A stretch of 64,000 bases of DNA from [Eubacterium] saphenum (lineage in GTDB: Bacteria; Bacillota; Clostridia; Peptostreptococcales; Anaerovoracaceae), in NCBI GenBank assembly GCA_004555725.1, contig SFHC01000009.1:1-64000 (forward strand). The letters are read 5' to 3'. Both the position numbers and the translations under genes were made by a program. The notes under the pieces were generated by a model that was given only the letters and a program-made list of their open reading frames with translations, did no database searches and had not been told where the DNA came from. This document shows, piece by piece, positions 15,444 to 24,756 of this stretch. How positions within the stretch are numbered: the first letter of the stretch is position 1; each line of letters opens with the position of its first letter.

Positions 15444-16301
15444 ATGAAGGTTGGAATCGTAGGACTTGGGCTGATCGGAGGATCTTTAGCAAGAGCGTTG
15501 AAAGCATCCGGAGCTGAGGTCTACGGATATGATGTGCAGCCGCTCACACTTCAGTTCGTTCAGATGCAGGGAAGCTGCGACGGCGTCCTGGGCGAGGATA
15601 ATGTTCAGGACTGCGACTGCATCTTCCTGGCCATTCCGCCGCGCGCGGCAGAAGAGTGGCTGAACAGTCATGCAGAAGAAATCGGAAAAAAAGAAAAGCA
15701 GCCGATTATTATGGACTGCTGCGGCGTTAAGCGCAGAATCTGCGAAATCGGGTTCGGCCTTGAAAAAACCGCTGGGATTACCTTTGTCAGCACACATCCG
15801 ATGGCAGGCCGTGAAACCTGGGGATTTAAAAACAGCGAAGAGAACCTGTTCGACGGAGCAGTCTGCGCAGTTGTTCCAAGCGACCGGGACAGAAACGATC
15901 TGGATTTAATGACAGAAGTTAAACATATTCTCCGCATGGCGGGATTTTCCAGATTTTCTGTCATGACGCCGGAGGAGCATGATGAGGTCATTGCATTCAC
16001 TTCTCAGCTGTCGCACCTAGTGTCCAGCTCTTTTGTAAAATGTGATGACGGTATCCGTGAAGAAGCGGAGGTAGCCGGAGGCAGTTTCCGGGATATGACC
16101 AGAGTTGCGTTTCTGAATGAGCATGTCTGGACTGATCTGTTTATGGAAAACAGGGACAACCTCTTGTCCAAGCTGAACCTTTTGATCGATGAGCTGCAGA
16201 AATATAAGGAGGCGCTGGAGAACGGCGACCGCAGCAAGCTGACGGATCTCCTGGCGGAGGGACGCGAGGAGAGAGAGCATCTTGCAGAGATTGCGCAGTA
16301 G
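15444..16301 (+). CDS. tyrA: Prephenate dehydrogenase
   Basis: This is a 285-residue NAD(P)-dependent enzyme that converts prephenate to 4-hydroxyphenylpyruvate on the tyrosine branch. The dinucleotide fold begins with GLGLIGGS (7-14). The catalytic region includes STHPMAGRETWG and TSQLSHLVSS with the conserved histidines, and a helical C-terminal half with GGSFRDMTR. No ACT domain is present, so direct Tyr feedback would need another mechanism. ATG 15444 has AAAGGAG upstream. It lies second in the operon, 131 nt after aroF. Confidence 0.93.
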   Translation: MKVGIVGLGLIGGSLARALKASGAEVYGYDVQPLTLQFVQMQGSCDGVLGEDNVQDCDCIFLAIPPRAAEEWLNSHAEEIGKKEKQPIIMDCCGVKRRICEIGFGLEKTAGITFVSTHPMAGRETWGFKNSEENLFDGAVCAVVPSDRDRNDLDLMTEVKHILRMAGFSRFSVMTPEEHDEVIAFTSQLSHLVSSSFVKCDDGIREEAEVAGGSFRDMTRVAFLNEHVWTDLFMENRDNLLSKLNLLIDELQKYKEALENGDRSKLTDLLAEGREEREHLAEIAQ

Positions 16302-16354
16302 GGAAGACTGCTCAGGATTGTTCGGAAATAAGGGAAAACGGAAGGGAGAAGAGG

Positions 16355-17377
16355 ATGAAACTGGAAGAAATCGGCTGGCGCGTGAAGGAAATTCAGGACG
16401 GCGGTAAACTGGCGGTGATTACGGATGATCATGTCGGACCGCATTATCTGGAGCCATGCAGGCGTTCTCTTGAGGAAGCGGGTTTTGACGTCTATACGTT
16501 CACTGTTCCGGCAGGAGAAGAGTCAAAGAGCGGACTGGTTTATCTGCAGATGCTGAATAATCTTGCAGAAATTCCACTGACGCGCGCGGACGGGGTTGTC
16601 GCGCTGGGAGGCGGCATGGTCGGAGATCTGGCCGGATTTACGGCGGCGACATATCTTCGCGGAATCCGCGTCATACAGGTGCCGACGACACTGCTGGCCG
16701 CGGTGGATTCCTCCGTCGGCGGAAAGACAGCGATCAATCTTCCGGAAGGAAAGAACCTGGCCGGTGCGTTTCACCAGCCGGAGCTGGTTCTGCAGGACGC
16801 GGAGCTTCTGAACTCTCTTCCGTATTCTGTGCTTCTCGATGGCATGGCCGAGGTCATTAAGTACGGCATGATCGCTGACTGCGATCTGTTCAGCAGGCTG
16901 CAGAATCCAAATGACGCCTGGAAGAGTCTGGAAGAAATTGTGAAAACCTGCGTCGGGATTAAACAGAGATTTGTCGAGGAAGATGAGTTCGATTACGGCG
17001 TCCGCCACCTTCTGAATTTTGGGCATACAATCGGCCACGCTATTGAACAGAAGAGCGGATACGCGTTCAGCCACGGACTGTCTGTCGCCAAAGGCATGAA
17101 TTTTATGACGGCGATCGCAGCGGAGCAGGGATGGTGTGATGGTTCTGTAAGAGACTCGCTGCACAGCCTGCTCCTGGAATACGGATTTGATCTGTCTGTT
17201 CCGTACACCGATGAGGAGCTGGATGAAATCATGCGTTCCGATAAAAAACGCGAAAAGGATTCCATTGATCTGGTGATTCCGGAGTGTATCGGAACTTGCG
17301 TAAGAAAAACGGTTCCGGTGAACAATCTGCTTGATCTGCTCCATTCCGGCAGGCCGTATGTACAGGGAGAACAATAA
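16355..17377 (+). CDS. aroB: 3-dehydroquinate synthase
   Basis: This is a 340-residue NAD- and metal-dependent enzyme that cyclises DAHP to 3-dehydroquinate. Visible are GGGMVGDLAGFTAATYLRG, QVPTTLLAAVDSSVGGKTAIN, GMAEVIKYGMI and the metal ligands Glu, His and His in EVIKYG, LNFGHTIGHAIE and SHGLSVAKGM. Length is normal. The ribosome site GGGAG lies just upstream of ATG 16355. It sits between tyrA and aroA; its stop codon is one base before the aroA start. Confidence 0.95.
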   Translation: MKLEEIGWRVKEIQDGGKLAVITDDHVGPHYLEPCRRSLEEAGFDVYTFTVPAGEESKSGLVYLQMLNNLAEIPLTRADGVVALGGGMVGDLAGFTAATYLRGIRVIQVPTTLLAAVDSSVGGKTAINLPEGKNLAGAFHQPELVLQDAELLNSLPYSVLLDGMAEVIKYGMIADCDLFSRLQNPNDAWKSLEEIVKTCVGIKQRFVEEDEFDYGVRHLLNFGHTIGHAIEQKSGYAFSHGLSVAKGMNFMTAIAAEQGWCDGSVRDSLHSLLLEYGFDLSVPYTDEELDEIMRSDKKREKDSIDLVIPECIGTCVRKTVPVNNLLDLLHSGRPYVQGEQ

Positions 17378-17378
17378 A

Positions 17379-18590
17379 ATGAAGCATGTCACGATCACAT
17401 CCAGTAAGTCAGACGCGCACCGCGCATGGATCTGCGCGTATCTTTCCAAACATCCGTGCCGTGTAGTCAGTAACGGAACTTCAGATGATATCCGGGCGAC
17501 GGTGTCCTGCATGGAGGCGCTGAAAGAGGCAGCCGCCAATGGGATGCCGGCGGAGCTGCACTGCAGAGAGAGCGGATCGACGTTCCGGTTTCTGCTTCCG
17601 GTGACGGCGGTCCTCGGCGTTCATGGTAAGTTTTTTCCGGAAGGGAGGCTGCCGGAGCGTCCGCTGTCCCCGCTGTATGAGGAGCTGGAGGCGCATGGAT
17701 GCCGTCTGAGCCCGATGGGCAGCGTTCCGTTCGAGATTGAGGGAAAACTTCACCCGGGAACGTTTACTATTCCGGGGAATGTGTCGTCGCAGTATATCAG
17801 CGGTCTTCTGTTTGCGCTGCCGCTTCTCAGAGGAGACAGTGTAATTGAGATTCCGGGAGAACTGCAGTCCGCCGGGTATGTCCGGATGACGGAACGCACC
17901 CTGGAGCGGTTCGGAATTAATTTTCGCGATGACGGCGGGAAAATTTCAATCCGCGGCGGGCAGACGTATCAGGGACCGGAAGAGTACCAGGTTGAAGGCG
18001 ACTGGTCCAATGCCGCATTCTGGCTGACGATGGGAGCGATCGGAGAGGAAGCCGTAGCCGTTCACGGACTTCGCTCCGACACGGCGCAGGGAGACGCAGA
18101 AATCTATGAGCTGTTAAAACAGTTTGGCGCTGACGCAGATATGGAAGATGATGTCGTTACCGTTCGTCCGTCTGCGGATAAACTCACCGGAATTGAAATA
18201 GACGCGGGGAATATCCCGGATATTGTTCCAGAGCTTGCGCTGATCGGAAGCATCGCAAATGGCGTGACCGTCATTTCCCACGCGGAACGGCTCCGAATGA
18301 AAGAGAGCGACCGTCTGCAGGCGGTTGCAGAAGTCCTTCAGAGTCTTGGCGCTGACATTCAGGAAAGACCTGACGGGCTGATTATCCGCGGGACCGGAGG
18401 ACAAAAGCTGACGGGCGGCGAGGCTGACGGGTTTCATGATCACCGCATTGTGATGATGGCCGCGGCTGCGTCTGCAGCGTGTGAAAACCCGGTTGCGATC
18501 ATCGGTTCAGGCGCCGCGTCCAAGTCATACCCGACCTTTTTTCAGGAGATGAAAAAGATGGGCCTGGACGGAAATGTAATACAGAAATAG
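17379..18590 (+). CDS. aroA: 3-phosphoshikimate 1-carboxyvinyltransferase (EPSP synthase)
   Basis: This is a 403-residue enzyme that transfers the enolpyruvyl group of PEP to shikimate 3-phosphate. Motifs include SKSDAHRAWICAYL at the N-terminus, SGSTFRFLLP, SSQYISGLLFALPLL, the catalytic Asp in GNIPDIVPEL, RLRMKESDRL and GFHDHRIVM. The glyphosate-site sequence is not the class I pattern, so I place it loosely among class II-like enzymes. ATG 17379 follows the aroB stop by one base, with GGGAG 9 nt upstream, indicating translational coupling. Confidence 0.94.
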   Translation: MKHVTITSSKSDAHRAWICAYLSKHPCRVVSNGTSDDIRATVSCMEALKEAAANGMPAELHCRESGSTFRFLLPVTAVLGVHGKFFPEGRLPERPLSPLYEELEAHGCRLSPMGSVPFEIEGKLHPGTFTIPGNVSSQYISGLLFALPLLRGDSVIEIPGELQSAGYVRMTERTLERFGINFRDDGGKISIRGGQTYQGPEEYQVEGDWSNAAFWLTMGAIGEEAVAVHGLRSDTAQGDAEIYELLKQFGADADMEDDVVTVRPSADKLTGIEIDAGNIPDIVPELALIGSIANGVTVISHAERLRMKESDRLQAVAEVLQSLGADIQERPDGLIIRGTGGQKLTGGEADGFHDHRIVMMAAAASAACENPVAIIGSGAASKSYPTFFQEMKKMGLDGNVIQK

Positions 18591-18643
18591 ATTCTCGAAG
18601 CCGCAGATGGCTCGGGTGTACATAGAACAGAAAGGAAGAGCAG

Positions 18644-19654
18644 ATGTCTTCATCATATGGGAAATGGGTGAGGATATCGATTTTCGGGCAGTCCCATTCG
18701 GAGGCAATCGGTGTGACGATCGATGGCCTTCCGGCAGGGATTCCCATTAATATGGAGGAGCTTCAGCGATTTATGAACCGCCGGGCTCCGGGGCAGAGTC
18801 GATATTCCACACCGAGAAAAGAAGCAGATAAACCGGAATTCATAAGCGGGCTGGTGGGCAGCACGACATGCGGCGCACCTCTGACTGCGCTGATCCAGAA
18901 TACCAATACCAAATCCGGAGATTATGACAATATCCGGGATATTCCGAGGCCGGGACATGCGGATCTGACGGCGCACATCAAATACGGAGGGTATGAGGAT
19001 GTCCGCGGAGGCGGTCATTTTTCAGGACGCCTGACGGCGCCGCTGTGTATTGCCGGAGGAATTTTTAAGCAGATTCTGCAGAAAAAGGGCGTGGAAATTG
19101 ACGCGCGGATCGTGGAGATCGGCGGAAATCATGAAGATCCGTTTCAGGAAATCGACCGTGCCAGAGAGGATCTGGATTCGGTCGGCGGAATTGTTGAATG
19201 CAGAATAACCGGAGTCCCTGCGGGAATCGGCGATCCGATGTTTGACGGTGTGGAGAATGCCATCGCACAGACCGTGTTTGCTATTCCGGCGGTTAAGGGC
19301 ATCGAGTTCGGCGCCGGGTTTGCTGCATCCAGAATGAGAGGAAGTCAGAACAACGACCCGTTCCGTTATGATGAAGATGGCAATATCCGGACTACATCGA
19401 ATAACAGCGGAGGGATTCTGGGCGGAATAACGAACGGCATGGAGATTATTTTCCGGTGTGCGTTCAAACCGACCCCGTCGATTTCACAGCCGCAGGACAG
19501 CATCAGCTGGTCCTCCGGGGAAAACGCGGTTCTGGAGGTGCATGGACGTCATGACCCGTGCATCGTGCCGCGGGCGCTTCCGTGCGTGGAATCTGCGGCT
19601 GCTCTGGCTCTGATCAACTTAATGAACCCAAGAGACATCGCAGAAGAATATTAA
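18644..19654 (+). CDS. aroC: Chorismate synthase
   Basis: This is a 336-residue reduced-FMN-dependent enzyme that eliminates phosphate from EPSP to make chorismate. Signature segments are WVRISIFGQSHSEAIGVTIDG, RRAPGQSRYSTPRKE, RPGHADLTAHIKYGGYEDVRGGGHFSGR cut by normal spacing, GSQNNDPF and RHDPCIVPRALP. It is somewhat shorter than the 360-390 residues common elsewhere, by trimming near the C-terminus, but the core is complete. AGGAAGAG precedes ATG 18644. Fifth gene of the aromatic operon. Confidence 0.95.
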   Translation: MSSSYGKWVRISIFGQSHSEAIGVTIDGLPAGIPINMEELQRFMNRRAPGQSRYSTPRKEADKPEFISGLVGSTTCGAPLTALIQNTNTKSGDYDNIRDIPRPGHADLTAHIKYGGYEDVRGGGHFSGRLTAPLCIAGGIFKQILQKKGVEIDARIVEIGGNHEDPFQEIDRAREDLDSVGGIVECRITGVPAGIGDPMFDGVENAIAQTVFAIPAVKGIEFGAGFAASRMRGSQNNDPFRYDEDGNIRTTSNNSGGILGGITNGMEIIFRCAFKPTPSISQPQDSISWSSGENAVLEVHGRHDPCIVPRALPCVESAAALALINLMNPRDIAEEY

Positions 19655-19668
19655 AGACAGGAGATCGA

Positions 19669-20808
19669 ATGGATATTCAGGACTATAGAACACAGATTGA
19701 TGAAATTGACCGTGAGCTTATAAAGAAAATGGAAGAGAGAATGCGGATTTCCGAAAAAATCGCGCAGTACAAAGATGAGAACGGACTTCGCATTCTGGAT
19801 CCGGTGCGCGAGCGGAAGCTGCTCGACCGCGTTCAGGAGCAGTCCTCTCCAGACCTTGCGTACTACAACCGGATGCTGTTTTCCTCCATCATGGAGATGA
19901 GCAGAGACCATCAGGTGCGGACGCTGAATAAATCAACTCCGCTGACGGAGCAGATTATGGACGCGATTGAAAATACGCCTAAGACCTTTCCGGAGGCACC
20001 GTCCGTTGCCTGCCAGGGTGTGCAGGGAGCGTATTCTCAGCAGGCGTGCGATAAGATGTTCAAGATGCCGGTGATCATGTACATGAAGAACTTCCGCGGT
20101 GTGTTCGCGGCGATTGATGCCGGTCTCTGCCACTACGGCGTGCTCCCGATTGAAAACAGCACGGCAGGTTCCGTCAATCAGGTGTATGATCTGATGCAGG
20201 AATACCATTTCCATATTGTCCGCAGCATGCGGATTCGCATCGACCACTGTCTCCTGGTCAATTCGGGAACGAACAAAGAAGACATTAAGGACATCTATTC
20301 TCACGAGCAGGCGCTGTCACAGTGTGAGGATTATCTGAAACACTTCCCGATGGCTACGCTCCATGTGTGCGAAAATACGGCAGAGGCAGCCAAGATGGTC
20401 GCTGAATCCGGCAGACATGACGCCGCTGCAATCGGATCGGTGGAGAACGGTGAGCTCTACGGACTGGAATGCCTGGAAGAATCCATTCAGGACAGAGATA
20501 ATAACTATACGCGTTTCATCTGCATTGCCAAGGATCTGGAAATTTACCCGGGCGCAGACAGAACGAGCATTATGATCGTGCTCCGTCATGAGGCCGGTTC
20601 TCTGTATCAGGCAATGGCGCGCTTCAATGCCATGGGAATCAATCTCCTTAAACTGGAAAGCCGTCCTCTTCCGAGCCGCGAGTTCGAGTTCATGTTCTAC
20701 TTTGATATTGAAGAGTCGGTTTATACGGAGGCGTTTGCGCAGATGATCAATCAGCTTCAGGAGATGAGTCTGGAATTCCGTTATCTTGGAAGTTATGAGG
20801 AATACTAA
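19669..20808 (+). CDS. pheA: Bifunctional chorismate mutase / prephenate dehydratase
   Basis: This is a 379-residue P-protein. Residues 1 to about 85 are an AroQ-type chorismate mutase (IDEIDRELIKKMEERMRISE). About 110 to 285 form prephenate dehydratase, with GVQGAYSQQA, LPIENSTAGSV and NNYTRFICIA (the catalytic Thr-Arg-Phe). An ACT domain from about 290 carries the ESRP Phe-binding motif, so feedback by phenylalanine is expected. ATG 19669 has AGGAG 5 nt upstream; the longer frame from 19558 overlaps aroC and lacks a site. With tyrA it splits chorismate flow to Phe and Tyr. No trp gene is present. Confidence 0.95.
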   Translation: MDIQDYRTQIDEIDRELIKKMEERMRISEKIAQYKDENGLRILDPVRERKLLDRVQEQSSPDLAYYNRMLFSSIMEMSRDHQVRTLNKSTPLTEQIMDAIENTPKTFPEAPSVACQGVQGAYSQQACDKMFKMPVIMYMKNFRGVFAAIDAGLCHYGVLPIENSTAGSVNQVYDLMQEYHFHIVRSMRIRIDHCLLVNSGTNKEDIKDIYSHEQALSQCEDYLKHFPMATLHVCENTAEAAKMVAESGRHDAAAIGSVENGELYGLECLEESIQDRDNNYTRFICIAKDLEIYPGADRTSIMIVLRHEAGSLYQAMARFNAMGINLLKLESRPLPSREFEFMFYFDIEESVYTEAFAQMINQLQEMSLEFRYLGSYEEY

Positions 20809-20811
20809 TTT

Positions 20812-22041
20812 ATGCGAGTGATTGTAATCGGCGGCGGAGCCGCTGGAATGACAGCGGCCGTGGCGGCAGGACGCCGCGGCCATTCTGTCGTTCTGCTTGA
20901 AAAAAACCGGGAACTCGGGAAAAAACTTCTGGTCACGGGAAACGGGCGCTGCAACCTGACAAACAGCAGAGATATGGATGAAATTCTGCAGCACGTTGTC
21001 TCAAACCGGAAATTTCTGTACCATGCTTTTCATACATTTACAAACCGGGACCTGCTGAACCTTCTGGAAGAAGCAGGACTGAAGACCAAGGTGGAAGAGA
21101 ACGGGAGAGTTTTTCCTGTATCTGACCGTGCTGAAGATGTCCGGGACGCCTGGATACAGCTGCTGAAGAAAGAGCAGGTAGATATTCGGTGCGGCTGCCG
21201 CGCAGAGAAGCTGCTGGTGGATCCGGAAGGCCGGTTCTGCACAGGTGTGGAAACCTCTGAAGGGGAGCAGATGGCGGCGGACTGGGTCATTGTCACTGCC
21301 GGCGGAATGGCTGCTCCTGCACTCGGAGCTGACGGAGACGGGTGCAGAATGGCGGCAGCGTGCGGACACAGAATTGTTCCGTGCCGTCCGGCTCTGGTAC
21401 CTCTGAAGATTCAGGAAGATCTGCGCGGGCTTCAGGGGGTGAGCCTTCCGGATGTCCGTCTGCAGATCCGCAGCGGAAAAAAGACACTGGCGGAGAACCG
21501 CGGACCAGTGATGATCACGCATTACGGCCTGAGCGGGCCTGCCGTTCTGAACTTGTCCAGTTATTATTTGTCGAAAGATAAAGGGGAGAAGCCTGTGCGG
21601 ATCCGGGTTGATTTTCTCCCGGATCAGAGCAGGGAGGAGACGGACGAGTTTCTTCTGGATGAACAGAAACGGTCTCCCCATAAGAGCATGAAGAACATCA
21701 AGATTGGAGAGATTCCTCAGGCGGCACTGGAACGGCTGCTTCAGGAGAGCGGGATTGCCGGGGATCAGGAGACCGGCATGCTGAAACGTAAGGAACGGAA
21801 CAGGCTGGTGGAGAATCTGCATGCTTTGCAGCTCACCGTGAGCGGGACGGCGGGTTTCCGGGAAGCAGTGATTACGCAGGGCGGAGTCAAGACGTCAGAA
21901 ATTGACGGAAAGACGATGGCGTCCAGGATATGCGGCGGCCTGAAGTTTGCCGGAGAAGTGCTGGATCTGGATGCGGAGACAGGCGGGTACAATCTTCAGA
22001 TCGCGTGGTCGACCGGATGGACGGCAGGAATCACAATCTGA
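20812..22041 (+). CDS. FAD-dependent oxidoreductase of the BaiN / HI0933 (YhiN) family
   Basis: This is a 409-residue flavoprotein. The FAD-binding Rossmann motif GGGAAGMTAAVAAGRRG begins at residue 6, followed by GKKLLVTGNGRCNLTN. A C-terminal segment with TQGGVKTSEID and ASRICGGLKFAGEVLDLDAETGGYNLQIAWSTG (read in parts) closes the FAD fold. This family is widespread and mostly uncharacterised; one member in bile-acid-converting Clostridia is named BaiN, but membership alone does not establish that activity. It starts 3 nt after pheA and is probably cotranscribed as the last gene of the unit. The ribosome site is weak (GAGG 13 nt upstream). 22042-22302 downstream holds a loose GCGGATA/TATCCGC hairpin and no gene. 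Confidence 0.85.
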   Translation: MRVIVIGGGAAGMTAAVAAGRRGHSVVLLEKNRELGKKLLVTGNGRCNLTNSRDMDEILQHVVSNRKFLYHAFHTFTNRDLLNLLEEAGLKTKVEENGRVFPVSDRAEDVRDAWIQLLKKEQVDIRCGCRAEKLLVDPEGRFCTGVETSEGEQMAADWVIVTAGGMAAPALGADGDGCRMAAACGHRIVPCRPALVPLKIQEDLRGLQGVSLPDVRLQIRSGKKTLAENRGPVMITHYGLSGPAVLNLSSYYLSKDKGEKPVRIRVDFLPDQSREETDEFLLDEQKRSPHKSMKNIKIGEIPQAALERLLQESGIAGDQETGMLKRKERNRLVENLHALQLTVSGTAGFREAVITQGGVKTSEIDGKTMASRICGGLKFAGEVLDLDAETGGYNLQIAWSTGWTAGITI

Positions 22042-22302
22042 ATCGATGCTGCGCAGAAAACCTGGAAATAAATATAGAAATCATCGATAAATGAAGAGGC
22101 GGATATAAGGAGAGGCTGCACATATTTTGTGCTGGACGATCATATTATCCGCTATTTATTGTGGATTTTAATAGATATATTATGGTTCTGAAAAAGTACT
22201 TGAAGAATGTCTTATTTCACTGTACATTGCAATCGAAGATTGATACGATGATGGGAGCAAGGAGTCGGATACTGTATACCAGATTGAGATATGGAGGAAA
22301 AA

Positions 22303-23808
22303 ATGCGTGCAGATGAGAGTATTTTGGACCTGAAGCGTGACGTCATGTATGAGGTTGCCAAGCTCGCTTTTGAGGGAAAACTGGAAGAAGAAGCGGAGTT
22401 TATTCCGGAGAAGATTATTCCGGGAACGATCCCTCACTGGAGATGCTGCGTGTATAAGGAGCGTGAAATCGTCAGGGGCAGAGTCCGTCTGGCACTGGGA
22501 AAGGCGCCGGGGCCGAAGGACGACGGAAATGTCATCCAGGTTATCGAAGCGGCCTGCGCGGACTGTCCGATTTCCAGTTATGTCGTTACAGACAACTGTC
22601 AGAACTGCGTTGGAAAGTCCTGCGTCAAGAGCTGCCGTTTTGATGCGATTCATCCGGGAAAAGAACGTTCGATGATCGACCCGAATAAGTGCAAGGAATG
22701 TGGAATGTGCGCAAGATCATGTCCGTACAATGCGATCGTGCACCTGAAGCGTCCGTGCAAGTCCAGCTGCCCGGTAAACGCGCTGACTTATGATGAAAAC
22801 GGTCTGTCCGTCATTGATGAGGAGAAATGCATCCGCTGCGGTCAGTGCATCCACCACTGCCCGTTTGCGGCGATCGGAAGCAAGGACGCGATTGTTCCGG
22901 TTATTGAGGCGATTAAATCGGATAAGGAAGTTTATGCCGTTGCAGCGCCGGCAACGGAAGGACAGTTCGGCAAGGGCATCAACATGGCTTCATGGAAGAA
23001 AGCTATGAAGGAAGTCGGATTTACTGATTTTATCGAAGTCGGACTCGGTGCGGACCTGACTACTTCTGCTGAGGCGGAAGAATGGGCAGAAGCTGCGGAG
23101 AAGGGCGAGATGAGAACGACATCGTGCTGCCCGGGATTTGTCAACATGATTGTCCGCCACTATCCGAAGATGAGAGATAAGGTATCCACTGCAGTCAGCC
23201 CGATGTGTGAGATTTCCCGCTATCTGAAAGCGCGTCATCCGGGATGCGTTGTCGTGTTCATCGGACCTTGCGTAGCCAAGAAATCGGAAATTATCGACCA
23301 GCAGATCGAAGGAAATGCGGATTACGCGATGATTTACAGTGAGATTGAGGCTGTCATGCGCGCAAAAGGTGTGAAACTGGAGCCGGTAGAGGACGAATAC
23401 CAGGAGTCCAGTGTATACGGAAAGAAATATGCGACATCCGGCGGTGTATCCGGATCCTGCCTGGAGTACCTGAAAGAGGTTGGCAAGGACAGCGACCTCA
23501 AGGTTGCAAGAGTCAGCGGAGGCGCGGAATGTAAGAAGACGCTGCTTCTCGCGGAGAGAGGAAAACTCCCGGAAGACTTTATTGAGGGCATGTGCTGCGA
23601 GGGAGGATGCTTCCACGGACCGAGCAGCAGGGACGACAGCCCTAAAGCGCTTCATACGCGTAAGGAGATCCTGGATCAGGCCGACAGCCGCTCTATCGTC
23701 GAGAATCTCGAGAAGTTCGACCTTTCCGGATTCTCTCGTTACAGAGAGCAGCCGCTGTATGATCCGATGGAGGCTGAAGCTGAGAATGATGAGCAGATTC
23801 AGGAGTAA
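22303..23808 (+). CDS. Monomeric [FeFe]-hydrogenase with four-cysteine ferredoxin domains
   Basis: This is a 501-residue iron-sulfur protein. Cys-rich segments around residues 95-195 (CADCPISSY, NCVGKSCVKSC, CKECGMCARSC, CIRCGQCIHHC) bind [4Fe-4S] clusters. The H-cluster region shows L1 TSCCPGFVNM, L2 GPCVAKKSE and L3 EGMCCEGGCFHGP. These match the three hydrogenase motifs, with CPGF rather than CPAW and with a shortened glycine stretch. It fits the monomeric group often called B. Proton reduction or H2 sensing is possible; the physiological role is unknown. ATG 22303 has GGAGG 5 nt upstream. No hydEFG maturases lie in this window. It has its own terminator. Confidence 0.85.
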   Translation: MRADESILDLKRDVMYEVAKLAFEGKLEEEAEFIPEKIIPGTIPHWRCCVYKEREIVRGRVRLALGKAPGPKDDGNVIQVIEAACADCPISSYVVTDNCQNCVGKSCVKSCRFDAIHPGKERSMIDPNKCKECGMCARSCPYNAIVHLKRPCKSSCPVNALTYDENGLSVIDEEKCIRCGQCIHHCPFAAIGSKDAIVPVIEAIKSDKEVYAVAAPATEGQFGKGINMASWKKAMKEVGFTDFIEVGLGADLTTSAEAEEWAEAAEKGEMRTTSCCPGFVNMIVRHYPKMRDKVSTAVSPMCEISRYLKARHPGCVVVFIGPCVAKKSEIIDQQIEGNADYAMIYSEIEAVMRAKGVKLEPVEDEYQESSVYGKKYATSGGVSGSCLEYLKEVGKDSDLKVARVSGGAECKKTLLLAERGKLPEDFIEGMCCEGGCFHGPSSRDDSPKALHTRKEILDQADSRSIVENLEKFDLSGFSRYREQPLYDPMEAEAENDEQIQE

Positions 23809-23887
23809 TCTGCAGATCGCAGTTCACATTCACTCATAAAGAAAGAATCTGTTTTTGACAGGTTGTGTATATTAGCCAAAAATTATC

Positions 23888-23939
23888 AAGGACTTTTGCA
23901 TTGATATAACAAAAATCACTGCAGAAGTCCTTTTCTTTT
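23888..23939 (+). terminator. Terminator of the [FeFe]-hydrogenase gene
   Basis: AAGGACTT (23888-23895) pairs with AAGTCCTT (23925-23932), reinforced by TGCA pairing inside. TTTTCTTTT follows. Confidence 0.75.
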
Positions 23940-24030
23940 GATATAATGGCAATGCGTCCGGGCATAATAAACGTGTGCCAAAGATCTCGCTCCTGCGGGG
24001 TGCTCACGGCACAGCGGGATGCAGCCCGGG
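23939..24030 (+). promoter_or_regulatory. Extended -10 promoter and structured leader of the methionine block
   Basis: TGATATAAT (23939-23947) is an extended -10 element. The leader that follows has a stem CCGGGC (23958-23963) with GCCCGG (24024-24029). This encloses a second stem TGTGCC (23974-23979) with GGCACA (24008-24013). I do not recognise a SAM, SAH or cobalamin aptamer in it, and no terminator follows before the ribosome site. Confidence 0.4.
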
Positions 24031-24054
24031 GAAACGGAAGTAAAGGAGAGTGCA

Positions 24055-24732
24055 ATGCTGACGGCAAGACTGACCGAGTTAAATGAAAATGAAATACTGA
24101 AATATCTGGGGTATCGGGGGCAGGAAATTGATGAGAATCTGCGGCAGCAGATTGAACGCTGCATCCGGGAAGTCAGCCGGGCATCTGTTCCGCGCATTGT
24201 ATGGAAGCGGCTGCCGGTAGAAAACAGCCATGTGGATGGGCTGACTCTTGCCGGAAGAGATATGGCGAATCTGCTGGATCACTGTCAGGAAGTTGTCCTG
24301 CTTGGAGCAACGATCGGCGCCATGGTGGAGCGCCTGCTCATGCGCTATGAGGTAAAGAGCATGTCGGATGCGCTGATTATGGATGCCTGCGCGAGTACAG
24401 CCGTGGAAAACGTCTGTAATAACTTTGAATCTGATCTTAGAGCAGAAGTGGAGCAGCAGGGAATGTATCTGTCTGACCGGTTCAGCCCGGGATACGGAGA
24501 TCTTCCGTTTTCTGAGAATCCGGATTTCTGCGCGCTGCTGAATGTGGAGAAGCGAATCGGCGTGACGCAGAGCCCGACGCATTTGATGATCCCGCGGAAA
24601 TCGGTGATGGCGATCATGGGGATCTCCGATCATCCGCTGAAGATGCGGGGGAAAGGATGCGAGAACTGTCCGATGTTCAGAAACTGCAGGTTCAGGAAGA
24701 AAGGCGTGACCTGTACGGGAGAGCCGCTGTAG
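24055..24732 (+). CDS. Stand-alone MetH activation-domain protein
   Basis: This 225-residue protein corresponds to the C-terminal S-adenosylmethionine-binding reactivation domain of cobalamin-dependent methionine synthase. The AdoMet site appears as DRFSPGYGDLPF, and the C-terminus carries a Cys-rich GCENCPMFRNC segment not typical of the E. coli domain. It is expected to reductively methylate inactive cob(II)alamin on the MetH encoded directly downstream, which lacks this domain. ATG 24055 has AAAGGAG 6 nt upstream; the longer frame from 24019 does not. Confidence 0.88.
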   Translation: MLTARLTELNENEILKYLGYRGQEIDENLRQQIERCIREVSRASVPRIVWKRLPVENSHVDGLTLAGRDMANLLDHCQEVVLLGATIGAMVERLLMRYEVKSMSDALIMDACASTAVENVCNNFESDLRAEVEQQGMYLSDRFSPGYGDLPFSENPDFCALLNVEKRIGVTQSPTHLMIPRKSVMAIMGISDHPLKMRGKGCENCPMFRNCRFRKKGVTCTGEPL

Positions 24733-24756
24733 AACGAGAAAGTGAGTGATATATAA

